This document shows, in pieces, positions 54,540 through 64,000 of a stretch of 64,000 nt of DNA. The position numbers and the translations under genes were made by a program. Source of the DNA: Brevibacillus centrosporus. Its GTDB lineage: Bacteria > Bacillota > Bacilli > Brevibacillales > Brevibacillaceae. The DNA lies in assembly GCF_003710815.1 (NCBI RefSeq), contig NZ_RHHP01000001.1, forward strand, positions 248,001 to 312,000. Direction: 5' to 3'. Numbering within the stretch: position 1 is the stretch's first letter; the number at the start of each line of letters is the position of its first letter. The notes under the pieces were generated by a model that searched no databases, was not told where the DNA came from, and saw nothing but the letters and a program-made list of their open reading frames with translations.

Positions 54540-55622
54540 TTACCCTACATGTGTAGGCTTTTGTTCGCCGACCATTTCGTTGATTTCTTTCATCAACTCT
54601 TCAAACAGTTCGGTTTCTTTCACTTTCCGAACAATTTCGCCATTGCGGAAGATCAATCCTTCTCCATTACCACCCGCAACGCCTACATCAGCCTCGCGTG
54701 CTTCTCCTGGTCCGTTTACGGCGCAGCCCATCACAGCTACCTTCAAAGGAACCTTCAAGGTAGAAATCGCATCCTCTACTTTGGTAGCCAGCCCGATCAG
54801 GTCAATCGCGCAGCGTCCGCAGGAAGGGCAAGCAATGACTACGGGATCGTTGTTCACGATGTCCAAGCTGCGCAGGATTTGTTTCGCCACTTTGATTTCT
54901 TCTACAGGGTCAGCCGTCAAGGATACACGGATCGTATCGCCAATTCCCATCGACAGGACGGTACCAATACCCACAGCCGATTTGATACTGCCAGAGAATT
55001 GCGTTCCCGCCTCGGTAACACCGACATGCAATGGGTAGTTGCGTTTTTGTGCCATCAGGGAATACGTTTGGATCATTGTTGGGACATCGGAAGACTTCAG
55101 CGAAATGACGATGTTGTCGTAGTTCAAGTCTTCGAGAATTTCCACGTGGTCCATCGCGCTCTCTACAATCGCTTCAGGCGAAGGATAGCCGTATTTTTCA
55201 AGCAGTCGCTTTTCTACAGAACCCGAGTTGACACCAATTCGGATCGGTACATTGCGCTCGCGGCATGCTTCCACTACTCGTTTCGTCTTTTCCTTGGAAC
55301 CGATGTTCCCCGGATTGATCCGGATCTTGTCGATTCCGCTCTCAAGTGCAATCAGTGCGAGCTTATGGTCAAAGTGAATATCCGCAACGAGCGGCAGCGG
55401 AGACCGCTCCTTGATCTTTTTAATCGCACGTGCAGCGTCCTCGTTAATGACGGCCAGACGAACGATCTGGCACCCTACATCGTGCAATCTCTGGATCTCG
55501 GCCAACGTTTTCTCCACATCCCGCGTATCCGCAGTGGTCATGGATTGAATGACTACGCTCTTCTGACCCCCGATTTGTACGCCTCCGACAAATACCGGTT
55601 TCGTCTCCTCGCGCTTGTACAT
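54540..55622 (-). CDS. ispG: (E)-4-hydroxy-3-methylbut-2-enyl-diphosphate synthase (flavodoxin)
   Basis: IspG carries out the penultimate step of the non-mevalonate isoprenoid pathway. The 360-residue protein has VVIQSMTTADTRDVEKTL at the N-terminus and three Fe-S ligand cysteines in CPSCGRC and MGCAVNGPGEAREAD. Short form without the central domain of plant enzymes, as in most bacteria. With dxr and uppS nearby it builds the lipid carrier supply. Confidence 0.97.
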   Translation of the reverse strand: MYKREETKPVFVGGVQIGGQKSVVIQSMTTADTRDVEKTLAEIQRLHDVGCQIVRLAVINEDAARAIKKIKERSPLPLVADIHFDHKLALIALESGIDKIRINPGNIGSKEKTKRVVEACRERNVPIRIGVNSGSVEKRLLEKYGYPSPEAIVESAMDHVEILEDLNYDNIVISLKSSDVPTMIQTYSLMAQKRNYPLHVGVTEAGTQFSGSIKSAVGIGTVLSMGIGDTIRVSLTADPVEEIKVAKQILRSLDIVNNDPVVIACPSCGRCAIDLIGLATKVEDAISTLKVPLKVAVMGCAVNGPGEAREADVGVAGGNGEGLIFRNGEIVRKVKETELFEELMKEINEMVGEQKPTHVG

Positions 55623-55671
55623 TTTGCACCATCCTTCATTTTGTCTGTATTCGTTCTAGTAAGTGAGTACG

Positions 55672-56943
55672 TTATTGAAAGAAAAACCGTTGCAGGTCAT
55701 TCCATGTTACCACCAAAATCAAGAGCATCAAGAACGCAAATCCAAGGAAGTGTACCATCCCTTCCTTATGCGGATCGATCGGACGACCACGCAGAGCTTC
55801 CACAGCCAGGAACGCCAGACGTCCACCATCCAATGCAGGAAGCGGGAGCAGGTTGAACAATCCCAGGTTGATGCTGAGGACAGCCGCCCATTTCATCAAA
55901 ATCGCGATACCTTGCTGCGCAAACTCACCCGTCATCTTAAAGATGCCGACAGGTCCACTCAAATCATTAATTCCTACCGAACCCGTAAAGAGCATTCCCA
56001 GGCTTTTCAGGATCATCATCGTAAAGTCATAGGTAGATGAAGCTCCGTACTTCAAGACTTCCCCTGGAGCGTATGTCAACGAGTTTGTCACCATGATTTT
56101 CCCAACGTTATTCTCATCTTTCCCTACCTTCACCGGAACTGAATGGCGCTGGCCACTACGCTCGTATTCGAAGGTCAATTCCTTCCCGGGAGATTGACTG
56201 ACGATCTCCACGATCTCTTTCCAGGAAGCAACTGGCTTTCCTTCAATAGAGATCACTTTGTCGCCTTGAAGCAAACCAGCTTGGGCAGCAGGACCGCCCG
56301 CTCTCACTTCGCCGAGATAAGGAACGTCTTTCGGAACTCCGTAAATTAGTCCAATGGCGACAAATAACAGAAAGGCCAGAATAAAGTTGGCAGCTGGACC
56401 TGCGAAAATGGCCCAAAAGCGCTGAGATACCGTCTTTCCTTTAAACTGTCTGTTCAGTGGGGCAATCTGAACCTCTTGTCCATCCTTCACCAGTTGAGCT
56501 TGTGGATGCACGGAAAACGTACGCTGCTCCCCGCCAATATCAAGCGTCAGGTTCAGTGCGTGTTCCAGATCAAAGCTTACAACTGTACCGGAAATCGCTC
56601 GTGCTGAGCCGGTGCCTGGCCCATCCAGGAGGATATGTGTTACCTTTCCCACCGCATCTCGCTCCACACCGATTTCCATATGCGGTTTCAACATATCCAT
56701 CTCAGGGTCTTCACCTGCCATACGGACGAGTCCACCGATTGGCAAAAGGCGAAGCGTGTATTCCGTTTCTCCCCGCTTAACACGGAAAATTTTGGGCCCC
56801 ATGCCGAGTGCAAATTCACGGCAAAGTATTCCCGCTCTTTTTGCGAGCAGGAAATGTCCAAGTTCATGCACAAAGACGAGTACCCCAAAAACGATTACTA
56901 TCGCGAGAATTGATCCAACGGAATCCAGATTGGGAAGAGGCAA
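55672..56943 (-). CDS. rseP: RIP metalloprotease RseP/RasP
   Basis: A site-2-type intramembrane protease with the zinc motif HELGHFLLAKRAG in the first membrane segment (about residues 26-38), a PDZ domain in the middle (about 190-265), the LDG motif NLLPLPALDGGR and four membrane helices in total. It cleaves anti-sigma factors and signal-peptide remnants (RasP in B. subtilis). Start: a TTG at 56943 lies eight bases after AAAGGTGG and suits family length (423 residues); a GTG at 56955 falls within that ribosome site. Follows dxr. Confidence 0.95.
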   Translation of the reverse strand: MPLPNLDSVGSILAIVIVFGVLVFVHELGHFLLAKRAGILCREFALGMGPKIFRVKRGETEYTLRLLPIGGLVRMAGEDPEMDMLKPHMEIGVERDAVGKVTHILLDGPGTGSARAISGTVVSFDLEHALNLTLDIGGEQRTFSVHPQAQLVKDGQEVQIAPLNRQFKGKTVSQRFWAIFAGPAANFILAFLLFVAIGLIYGVPKDVPYLGEVRAGGPAAQAGLLQGDKVISIEGKPVASWKEIVEIVSQSPGKELTFEYERSGQRHSVPVKVGKDENNVGKIMVTNSLTYAPGEVLKYGASSTYDFTMMILKSLGMLFTGSVGINDLSGPVGIFKMTGEFAQQGIAILMKWAAVLSINLGLFNLLPLPALDGGRLAFLAVEALRGRPIDPHKEGMVHFLGFAFLMLLILVVTWNDLQRFFFQ

Positions 56944-56969
56944 TTGAACAGCCACCTTTCATTCAGTAT

Positions 56970-58130
<1,161 letters not shown>

Positions 58131-58167
58131 TTTAATTCACCCTCTATAATTCTTTATGCGTCAGGTC

Positions 58168-58953
58168 TCAGACGATTCCTAGTAGATGCAAAACCGGAAA
58201 GACGAGCAGGAAGCTGTCAAACCGATCAAGCACACCGCCGTGCCCAGGGATCAGCTGACCGGAATCCTTCACACCAAAATGACGCTTCAGGCCGGATTCC
58301 ACCAAGTCTCCCAGCTGTCCGATGATCCCTGCTACCACTGCAATCAGAAATGCTTGAAGCATATCCAAGCCGCCAAAGATGGCGTTCACTGCAAGTACCA
58401 CGACAATGGAAGCCAAAAGTCCCCCCAAGGAGCCCTCGATCGTTTTGTTTGGGCTAATTTCTGGCCACAGCTTTCGTTTCCCGATCGCTTTTCCTACAAA
58501 ATAAGCCCCGGAATCCGTCGACCAAATTCCGAGAATGACGAGTACCGTTAGCATCAATCCGTCCGGAAGATTGCGGGTAGCTGCCATATAAGTAAAACCA
58601 AAGCCTATGTATAACGCCCCCACCAATGTAAGGGCGATGTGTTCGATATGAAACTGATTTTTCCGCAAAACGGAGTAAATCAATAAAAGCAGAAGAACTG
58701 CTATCATCAGATCCGGCGTGCTGATGGTAAGCCAGGTGGAAAAAGAAAGGGACGGCCAAAGAATGCTGATCATCAAAATGTATCCGAGTATGCTTGCGAC
58801 GTTCCATGGCTGGAGGCCCGCCATCCTCATAAATTCAAAATGGCCAATCACGGCCAAAAGCAATACCAATAATGAGTACCAGCTTCCTCCCAAATAGATC
58901 AAAAGGAGAAAAGCGGCCCCACCAATCAAGCCTGTTATTATACGTTGCTTCAA
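58168..58953 (-). CDS. cdsA: Phosphatidate cytidylyltransferase
   Basis: CdsA makes CDP-diacylglycerol, used by PgsA also present in this window. The 261-residue protein is very hydrophobic (about eight helices) and ends with the family signature SGQLIPGHGGVLDRFDSF (about residues 233-250). Start is TTG at 58953, with GAGGTGG six bases upstream, and the protein begins (M)KQRIITGLIGGAAF. It lies 17 bases after uppS. Confidence 0.96.
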   Translation of the reverse strand: MKQRIITGLIGGAAFLLLIYLGGSWYSLLVLLLAVIGHFEFMRMAGLQPWNVASILGYILMISILWPSLSFSTWLTISTPDLMIAVLLLLLIYSVLRKNQFHIEHIALTLVGALYIGFGFTYMAATRNLPDGLMLTVLVILGIWSTDSGAYFVGKAIGKRKLWPEISPNKTIEGSLGGLLASIVVVLAVNAIFGGLDMLQAFLIAVVAGIIGQLGDLVESGLKRHFGVKDSGQLIPGHGGVLDRFDSFLLVFPVLHLLGIV

Positions 58954-58970
58954 CAGATTCCACCTCTCGG

Positions 58971-59741
58971 CTATACCGCCCCGTAGCGACGAGCTCGACC
59001 TTGGTACTCCACTATCGCTTGATAAAAGTGTTCACGGGAAAAATCCGGCCAAAGCACATCCGTAAACCACATTTCAGTGTACGCCAATTGCCAGAGCATA
59101 AAGTTGCTCAAACGAATCTCTCCACTTGTGCGAATCAAGAGGTCTGGATCGGGGATTTCGCTTGTATACAGGTAACGGGAAATGACTTCCTCATCCAATT
59201 CCTGCGGGTCAAGTTCCCCCGCTTTCACTTGTGCTGCAATCACCGAAAATGCTTTGACAATCTCATCACGTCCACCGTAGTTCAAAGCAAAATTCAGCTG
59301 TAGTCCACGGTTGTCACGTGTTTTCTCTTCCGCTTCAAGCAATGCCTTTAATGTGTGAGAAGGCAGTTCATCCTTGCTTCCCAACATGCGAATGCGAACA
59401 TCTCGTTCAATCAATTCATCCAATTCTGTCGACAAAAATTCCTGCGGAAGCTTCATGAGAAAATCCACTTCGTCCCGCGGTCGCTTCCAGTTCTCGGTAG
59501 AAAAAGCGTACATCGTCATATAGCGTACACCGATCTCGTCAGCCGCTTTGACGACTTCCTTTACCGTTTTCATTCCTGCTCGATGCCCGGCGACCCGGGG
59601 TAAACTGCGCATGTTGGCCCATCTTCCATTCCCGTCCATGATCACTGCGACATGCTCCGGGATTTTGCCGGAGAGGTCCAGTTCTTCCTGCACAGTTTGT
59701 TTTTCCTTGCGGGTCCATTTGCGCGCTAGATGTTCTAACAT
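58971..59741 (-). CDS. uppS: Undecaprenyl diphosphate synthase
   Basis: UppS, 256 residues, extends farnesyl diphosphate to C55-PP, the carrier for cell wall building. It shows IPEHVAVIMDGNGRWANMRSLPR (catalytic Asp), FSTENWKRP, LNFALNYGGRDEIV and DPDLLIRTSGEIRLSNFMLWQ. ATG start with GGGGGAAC about seven bases before. It is 68 bases after frr, across a hairpin without T-tract. Confidence 0.97.
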   Translation of the reverse strand: MLEHLARKWTRKEKQTVQEELDLSGKIPEHVAVIMDGNGRWANMRSLPRVAGHRAGMKTVKEVVKAADEIGVRYMTMYAFSTENWKRPRDEVDFLMKLPQEFLSTELDELIERDVRIRMLGSKDELPSHTLKALLEAEEKTRDNRGLQLNFALNYGGRDEIVKAFSVIAAQVKAGELDPQELDEEVISRYLYTSEIPDPDLLIRTSGEIRLSNFMLWQLAYTEMWFTDVLWPDFSREHFYQAIVEYQGRARRYGAV

Positions 59742-59776
59742 AAAGTGTTCCCCCGTAATGAGAGATATAGACGTAC

Positions 59777-59800
59777 ATCCCCCTCAAGTGAGAGGGGGAT
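59777..59800 (-). other. Stable hairpin between frr and uppS
   Basis: ATCCCCCTC/GAGGGGGAT, nine perfect pairs with a six-base loop, followed by GTACGTC, not by T. It is therefore not a standard terminator; a processing or stability element is possible. Confidence 0.5.
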
Positions 59801-59809
59801 TCCCTTGAA

Positions 59810-60367
59810 TTACACTTCCAAGATGTCTTTCTCTTTATCCTTAACGACTTTGTCGACTTCTGCAATAAATTTATCCGTCGTTTTTTGTACCGTTTCTTGA
59901 TGGCGACGAGATTCATCTTCGGAAATGGTTGCTGCTTTTTCAAGCTTCTTGATCTCATCGTTAGCGTCGCGGCGAATATTGCGAATCGCTACTTTGGTTT
60001 CCTCACCGCTCTTGCCAGCCAATTTCACCAAGTCTTTGCGACGTTCTTCTGTCAGTGGCGGGATGATCAAACGAATGATCACACCGTCGTTACTTGGTGA
60101 AATACCCAAGTCCGATTGCTGCAGAGCTCGATCAATTTCTTTCAAAGCCGTTTTGTCCCAAGGCTGAATGGTGAGCATGCGAGGTTCAGGGACACTCACG
60201 TTAGCCAACTGGCTAATCGGCGTCGGCGTACCATAATAGTCAACCATCACACGATCCAGCATCGCAGGGTTTGCACGTCCTGCACGCAGAGTGGACAGGT
60301 CTCTTTTCAGATTCGAAATCGCTTTGTTCATGCGATCTTCCATGTCTTTGATCACGGATTGTGCCAT
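59810..60367 (-). CDS. frr: Ribosome recycling factor
   Basis: RRF, 185 residues, splits post-termination ribosomes with EF-G. It shows the family start KDMEDRMNKAISNLKRDLSTLRAGRANPAMLDRV and the RLIIPPLTEERRKDLVKLAG region. ATG start two bases after the pyrH stop. The order rpsB-tsf-pyrH-frr-uppS is conserved in most bacteria. Confidence 0.98.
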   Translation of the reverse strand: MAQSVIKDMEDRMNKAISNLKRDLSTLRAGRANPAMLDRVMVDYYGTPTPISQLANVSVPEPRMLTIQPWDKTALKEIDRALQQSDLGISPSNDGVIIRLIIPPLTEERRKDLVKLAGKSGEETKVAIRNIRRDANDEIKKLEKAATISEDESRRHQETVQKTTDKFIAEVDKVVKDKEKDILEV

Positions 60368-60369
60368 AA

Positions 60370-61116
<747 letters not shown>

Positions 61117-61181
61117 TCATTCTCTGTGCATCGTCAGCATTCCTTCTGACACTATATCTGCACATTGCTTTTTACGTGCAT

Positions 61182-61208
61182 GAGAGTTTCACTTTTAGTG
61201 AAACTCTC
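61182..61208 (-). other. Stable hairpin upstream of pyrH
   Basis: GAGAGTTTCAC/GTGAAACTCTC, 11 perfect pairs with a five-base loop, in the leader of pyrH. No T-tract follows, so it is not a terminator; it may be a processing site or regulatory stem. Confidence 0.55.
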
Positions 61209-61210
61209 GT

Positions 61211-61243
61211 TTTGAAAATAGGGAACACGGAGGTGTTCCCTAT
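61211..61243 (-). terminator. Terminator-like hairpin after tsf
   Basis: ATAGGGAACAC/GTGTTCCCTAT, 11 perfect pairs with a four-base loop, followed by TTTTCAAAACG on the minus strand, eight bases from the tsf stop. The short T-run suggests partial termination. Confidence 0.65.
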
Positions 61244-61250
61244 ATCCTTA

Positions 61251-62138
61251 TTATTGCTTATTTACTTGCGCCATTACTTCAGCAGCGAAGTCTTCTTGTT
61301 TTTTCTCGATACCTTCGCCCACTTGGAAACGAGCGAATTCTTTCAAGGTAGCACCTGCTTCTTTCAGCAGAGCAGATACTTTCTTGTCTGGGTCTTTAAC
61401 GAATGGCTGTTCGACCAGTACGTACTCTTCGAAGTACTTGGAGAGACGACCTTCAACCATTTTTTCAACGATATTCGCTGGCTTGCCTTCAGCCAATGCT
61501 TGGTTTTTCAGAACCTCGCGCTCGCGATCGATCTCGTCTTGGGAAACTTCATCGCGGTTTGCAAAGCGTGGGTTAGACGCTGCAGCATGCATGCCAAGGT
61601 CTTTTGCCAGTGTTTCGTTTTGCGTGCCTTCCAATGTAACCAGAACGCCGATACGACCGCCCATGTGCAGGTAAGCACCGAAGACGCCGTTGTCGGATTT
61701 CTCGGAAAGGAAGAAACGACGGAAGGAGATGTTTTCTCCGATTGTGGAGATTTTCTCATTGATTACGTGAGCCAGTGTTTCGCCTGCGCCCTTGAAAGGT
61801 TGCTCCAAAGCTTCTTCAACCGTTGCAGGACGCTGGGATACAACGTGCTCAGCGATGTCTTTTACGAGTGTTTGGAACTCAGGGTTTTTCGCTACGAAGT
61901 CTGTTTCGCAGTTTACTTCGACAACAGCTGCTACGTTACCCTCAACTGCAGTTGCAGTCAAACCTTCTGCAGCAATACGGCCGGATTTTTTCGCTGCTTT
62001 CGCGATACCGCGTTCACGGAGCAAGTCAATTGCTTTTTCCATGTCGCCGTTAGTTTCTTCCAGCGCGCGTTTGCAATCCATCATACCTGCACCTGTACGC
62101 TCACGAAGTTCTTTAACTGTTTGTGCACTAATTGCCAT
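61251..62138 (-). CDS. tsf: Elongation factor Ts
   Basis: EF-Ts, 295 residues, exchanges nucleotide on EF-Tu. The N-terminal domain begins [21 protein letters not shown] and the TDFVAKN motif for EF-Tu contact is in [14 protein letters not shown] (about residues 75-88). ATG start with AAGGAGG about nine bases upstream. Follows rpsB. Confidence 0.98.
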   Translation of the reverse strand: MAISAQTVKELRERTGAGMMDCKRALEETNGDMEKAIDLLRERGIAKAAKKSGRIAAEGLTATAVEGNVAAVVEVNCETDFVAKNPEFQTLVKDIAEHVVSQRPATVEEALEQPFKGAGETLAHVINEKISTIGENISFRRFFLSEKSDNGVFGAYLHMGGRIGVLVTLEGTQNETLAKDLGMHAAASNPRFANRDEVSQDEIDREREVLKNQALAEGKPANIVEKMVEGRLSKYFEEYVLVEQPFVKDPDKKVSALLKEAGATLKEFARFQVGEGIEKKQEDFAAEVMAQVNKQ

Positions 62139-62202
62139 TGAGTTAACCTCCTTGGATTGTTACGTTCTAAGTATAGGGTTGGTTACATTATGCTCATTTG
62201 TT

Positions 62203-62241
62203 AAAAAAGGATGGACGGGGTTCTGACACCCTCAGTCCACC
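62203..62241 (-). terminator. Terminator-like hairpin after rpsB
   Basis: GGTGGAC/GTCCATC with an inner GGGT/ACCC pair, then TTTTTTAAC on the minus strand, about 15 bases beyond rpsB. It would let rpsB be expressed more than tsf. Confidence 0.7.
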
Positions 62242-62254
62242 CTCATACACTTGC

Positions 62255-62962
62255 TTACGCAGTTGTTGTGGCTTGTTCTCCGCCTTGGTTGCCTTCTTGC
62301 AGGGCATCTGCCATTTTCGCAGTCAGCAGTTTAACAGCGCGAATTGCGTCGTCGTTACCTGGGATTACGTAGTCGATCTCGTCTGGATCGCAGTTAGTAT
62401 CTACGATTGCAACGATTGGGATACCCAGTTTGCGAGCTTCTGCAACAGCGATGCGCTCTTTACGTGGGTCGATGACGAACAGTGCGTCCGGCAGTTGATC
62501 CATGTGAGCGATACCGCCGAGGAATTTCTCCAGGCGATCCATTTCTTTGCGAAGAACGATAACTTCTTTCTTCGGCAATACTTCGAACGTACCATCTTGT
62601 TCCATACGCTTCAGCTCAGCAAGGCGAGCTGTACGTTTTTTGATGGTAGTGAAGTTAGTCAAGGTACCACCCAACCAACGTTGGTTGATGAAGTAGTGAC
62701 CTGTACGTTCTGCTTCTTCTTTAACGGATTCTTGCGCTTGTTTCTTCGTACCTACGAAGAGCACTTTACCACCGTTTTGAGCGACTTCACGTACAAAGTT
62801 GTACGCTTCCTCAACTTTTTTTACGGTTTTTTGCAGGTCGATAATGTAGATTCCGTTACGTTCGGTGAAGATATAGCGAGCCATTTTCGGGTTCCAACGA
62901 CGAGTTTGGTGACCAAAGTGAACACCAGCCTCGAGGAGTTGTTTCATCGAAATTACTGCCAT
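62255..62962 (-). CDS. rpsB: 30S ribosomal protein S2
   Basis: S2, 235 residues, with family segments [51 protein letters not shown] and the conserved C-terminal [19 protein letters not shown] and [26 protein letters not shown] start after AAGGAGGTG. A strong promoter and a 120-base structured leader precede it, with a terminator after. Confidence 0.98.
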   Translation of the reverse strand: MAVISMKQLLEAGVHFGHQTRRWNPKMARYIFTERNGIYIIDLQKTVKKVEEAYNFVREVAQNGGKVLFVGTKKQAQESVKEEAERTGHYFINQRWLGGTLTNFTTIKKRTARLAELKRMEQDGTFEVLPKKEVIVLRKEMDRLEKFLGGIAHMDQLPDALFVIDPRKERIAVAEARKLGIPIVAIVDTNCDPDEIDYVIPGNDDAIRAVKLLTAKMADALQEGNQGGEQATTTA

Positions 62963-63007
62963 ATTTCACACCTCCTTAAAAGTGGTTTTTTTGTGATGCT
63001 ACCTCCG

Positions 63008-63065
63008 CCACACCGCATCTTCCAAGCAAAACTGCCTGAGGCAGCACCGTTGCTGGAATTGGTGG
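63008..63065 (-). promoter_or_regulatory. Structured rpsB leader, candidate S2 autoregulatory element
   Basis: TTCCA-GCAA (63050-63058) pairs with TTGC-T-TGGAA (63020-63029), nine pairs with one bulge, enclosing a smaller CTGCC/GGCAG stem (63032-63044). An outer CCAC/GTGG pair (63008-63011 with 63062-63065) may close it. The stem lies about 40 bases upstream of the ribosome binding site. Ribosomal protein leaders often bind their own product; S2 binding here is inferred. Confidence 0.45.
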
Positions 63066-63090
63066 ACGTGCGATTTCAACACCGTAAATG

Positions 63091-63119
63091 AATATATCAC
63101 ATGAGACTTTCAATTGCAA
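63091..63119 (-). promoter_or_regulatory. Sigma-A promoter of rpsB
   Basis: TTGCAA (63114-63119), 17 bases, TATATT (63091-63096) on the minus strand, about 130 bases upstream of rpsB. Confidence 0.65.
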
Positions 63120-63226
63120 CAAACAGATTCCATTATTTTCGCACTAGAAAACTTGGCTGCGCCATATCTTTTGGCGGAGCCTTAGTTGCACTTGTACTGG
63201 ATAGGAATCTTATACTTCCTATCTGT

Positions 63227-63255
63227 AAAAAAATACCGCCTCATTTCTGGGGCGG
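63227..63255 (-). terminator. Intrinsic terminator overlapping the stop of the LysM-like gene
   Basis: CCGCC/GGCGG with a ten-base loop followed by TATTTTTTT on the minus strand. The stop codon (63241-63243) lies within the loop. A second palindrome GATAGGAA/TTCCTATC without T-tract lies at 63200-63222. Confidence 0.7.
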
Positions 63256-63885
63256 AGTCGTAATAAGTTTGACGATATCTGCTGCCGTCGCAGGGGTAGT
63301 AATCTGATAGGTTCCCACACGGATCCGATTCAGCTTGTCCTGGCTTCGGAGCTCTTCCACCAGCGTATTGTCAGGCGGCAGGATGCCTTCCGCTACGAGC
63401 TTTTTGGCCACACCCTCTGCCGTCGCTTTGTATGGAACCGTAAAGGAAATCTGCTTTTTAACCACAGGCGTTTCCACATTCGGCTGAACCGGTTTTTTCA
63501 TCTGCTCAGCCGGGCTGGTCGACACATTAGTCGGACTCGTTGTTTGTGGAATCGTCTTCTGCACACCAGAAGCAGGCGGATTAGGTGATACCGGCTGTGT
63601 AGAAGTTGGACTTTGCGGCTTGACCGTCTGGCCCGCTTGAGGTGTCACAGGAGCTTTCGGTGCTTCGGGAGCAGGCTTCACATTGACTTTTTTCTCTTGC
63701 TGCCACTGCTCGTACTCTTCCTTGCTCAAAACGACCATTTTCAATTCTTCGGCAGCCTTTTTGATCTGCACAGACGAAAGTGCATTCTGCGCGGAAGGCA
63801 TCTGCTTGGTCTGAAACCAGCCTGTCACCGCTGCAGCCACAATCATGCCGGCACCAAAGCCAAGTAACAGCTCTCGTTTACGCAT
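63241..63885 (-). CDS. Membrane-anchored protein with MltG-like LysM subdomain
   Basis: A 214-residue protein with a basic start (MRKRELLLG), one transmembrane segment (about residues 7-24), a Pro/Thr/Ser-rich linker (about 65-140) and a C-terminal domain of about 70 residues (SFTVPYKATAEGVAKKLVAEGILPP...RIRVGTYQITTPATAADIVKLI). This tail resembles the LysM-like subdomain of MltG/YceG lytic transglycosylases, but the catalytic domain is missing, so it may bind wall glycans without cutting them. The ATG at 63885 is six bases after AGAGGGAC and overlaps the preceding gene by eight bases. A role with the upstream flagellar-region gene is possible. Confidence 0.7.
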   Translation of the reverse strand: MRKRELLLGFGAGMIVAAAVTGWFQTKQMPSAQNALSSVQIKKAAEELKMVVLSKEEYEQWQQEKKVNVKPAPEAPKAPVTPQAGQTVKPQSPTSTQPVSPNPPASGVQKTIPQTTSPTNVSTSPAEQMKKPVQPNVETPVVKKQISFTVPYKATAEGVAKKLVAEGILPPDNTLVEELRSQDKLNRIRVGTYQITTPATAADIVKLITTPPQK

Positions 63886-64000
63886 CGGCTGTCCCTCTTT
63901 CTTTACGCGCAGCCAAGGCAAAGATCAGGTCGATTTCTCCTCTTCCTGCTCCCATGCGTTTGGCAATCTCATCCAAAGACAGCCCTTCCCTGTGCAGCTC
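63878..64000 (-). CDS. SwrB/DUF6115-like protein, C-terminal 40 residues only
   Basis: An open frame enters from the window edge and ends with TAA at 63878-63880. The 40 visible residues contain REGLSLDEIAKRMGAGRGEI, an HTH-like helix pair seen at the end of DUF6115/DUF2802 (YlxL, SwrB) proteins. In B. subtilis swrB lies directly upstream of rpsB after the sigD and chemotaxis genes, so the location fits. Overlap with the next gene suggests coupling. The rest of the protein is outside the window. Confidence 0.7.
   Translation of the reverse strand, partial: ELHREGLSLDEIAKRMGAGRGEIDLIFALAARKERGTADA

Overview
The window is a contiguous piece of core chromosome from an endospore-forming Firmicute. 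Gene content and order follow the Bacillus subtilis spoVS-ymdB-rny-recA ... spoIIIE ... dap/spoVF ... pnp-rpsO ... nusA-infB ... polC-proS ... dxr-cdsA-uppS-frr-pyrH-tsf-rpsB block. Sporulation genes (spoVS, dpaA/dpaB, spoIIIE/ftsK, ymxH, mlpA) establish a spore former. A secreted LysM/M23 protein with copper-amine-oxidase-type repeats and an extra recX/helicase/rimO set suggest Brevibacillus or another Paenibacillaceae member; the genus is my inference from memory. Every gene I can support lies on the minus strand, so transcription runs from high to low coordinates. I see no insertion sequence, prophage, CRISPR array, tRNA or rRNA.

From high to low coordinates the layout is: the end of a SwrB-like gene and an MltG-LysM-like protein (63.2-64 kb); rpsB-tsf-pyrH-frr (59.8-63 kb); isoprenoid, phospholipid and membrane-protease genes uppS-cdsA-dxr-rseP-ispG (54.5-59.7 kb); proS and polC (48.3-54.4 kb); the rimP-nusA-ylxR-ylxQ-infB-ylxP-rbfA-nrnA-truB-ribF operon (39.8-48.1 kb); rpsO and pnp (37-39.7 kb); ylxY, mlpA and ymxH (34.2-36.8 kb); the dipicolinate/lysine operon dpaA-dpaB-asd-dapG-dapA (29.3-34 kb); RNase J, tepA, ylzJ and ftsK/spoIIIE (23.7-29.1 kb); a GntR regulator with a BMP-type nucleoside ABC importer (18-23.5 kb); an M23 surface protein and a 51-residue zinc-ribbon protein (16.5-17.9 kb); the ymfF-ymfH-ymfI-ymfJ-ymfK-rodZ cluster (10.8-16.4 kb); rimO-pgsA-cinA-DEAD helicase (5.9-10.7 kb); recA-recX (3.9-5.7 kb); rny, ymdB, spoVS and a truncated dipeptidase (1-3.6 kb).

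The genes serve translation and transcription (ribosomal proteins, factors, ribosome and tRNA modification), RNA decay (RNase Y, RNase J, PNPase, NrnA, a helicase), replication and repair (PolC, RecA, RecX), envelope precursor synthesis, and spore formation (DPA synthesis, DNA translocation). Control signals can be read for several units: a LexA box and sigma-A promoter at recA, a sigma-H-like promoter at spoVS, near-consensus sigma-A promoters for rimO, rpsO, rimP and rpsB, and structured leaders upstream of rpsB, rpsO, rimP-nusA and rny. Non-ATG starts are common (TTG at recA, rnj, infB, rimP, cdsA; probably CTG at ftsK/spoIIIE).

I did not find a convincing new multi-gene system. The most interesting unexplained material is in RNA-level structures between housekeeping genes, in small or unusual proteins (51-residue zinc ribbon, ACT/P-loop YmfK, LysM-only MltG relative), and in the nucleoside importer placed next to spoIIIE.
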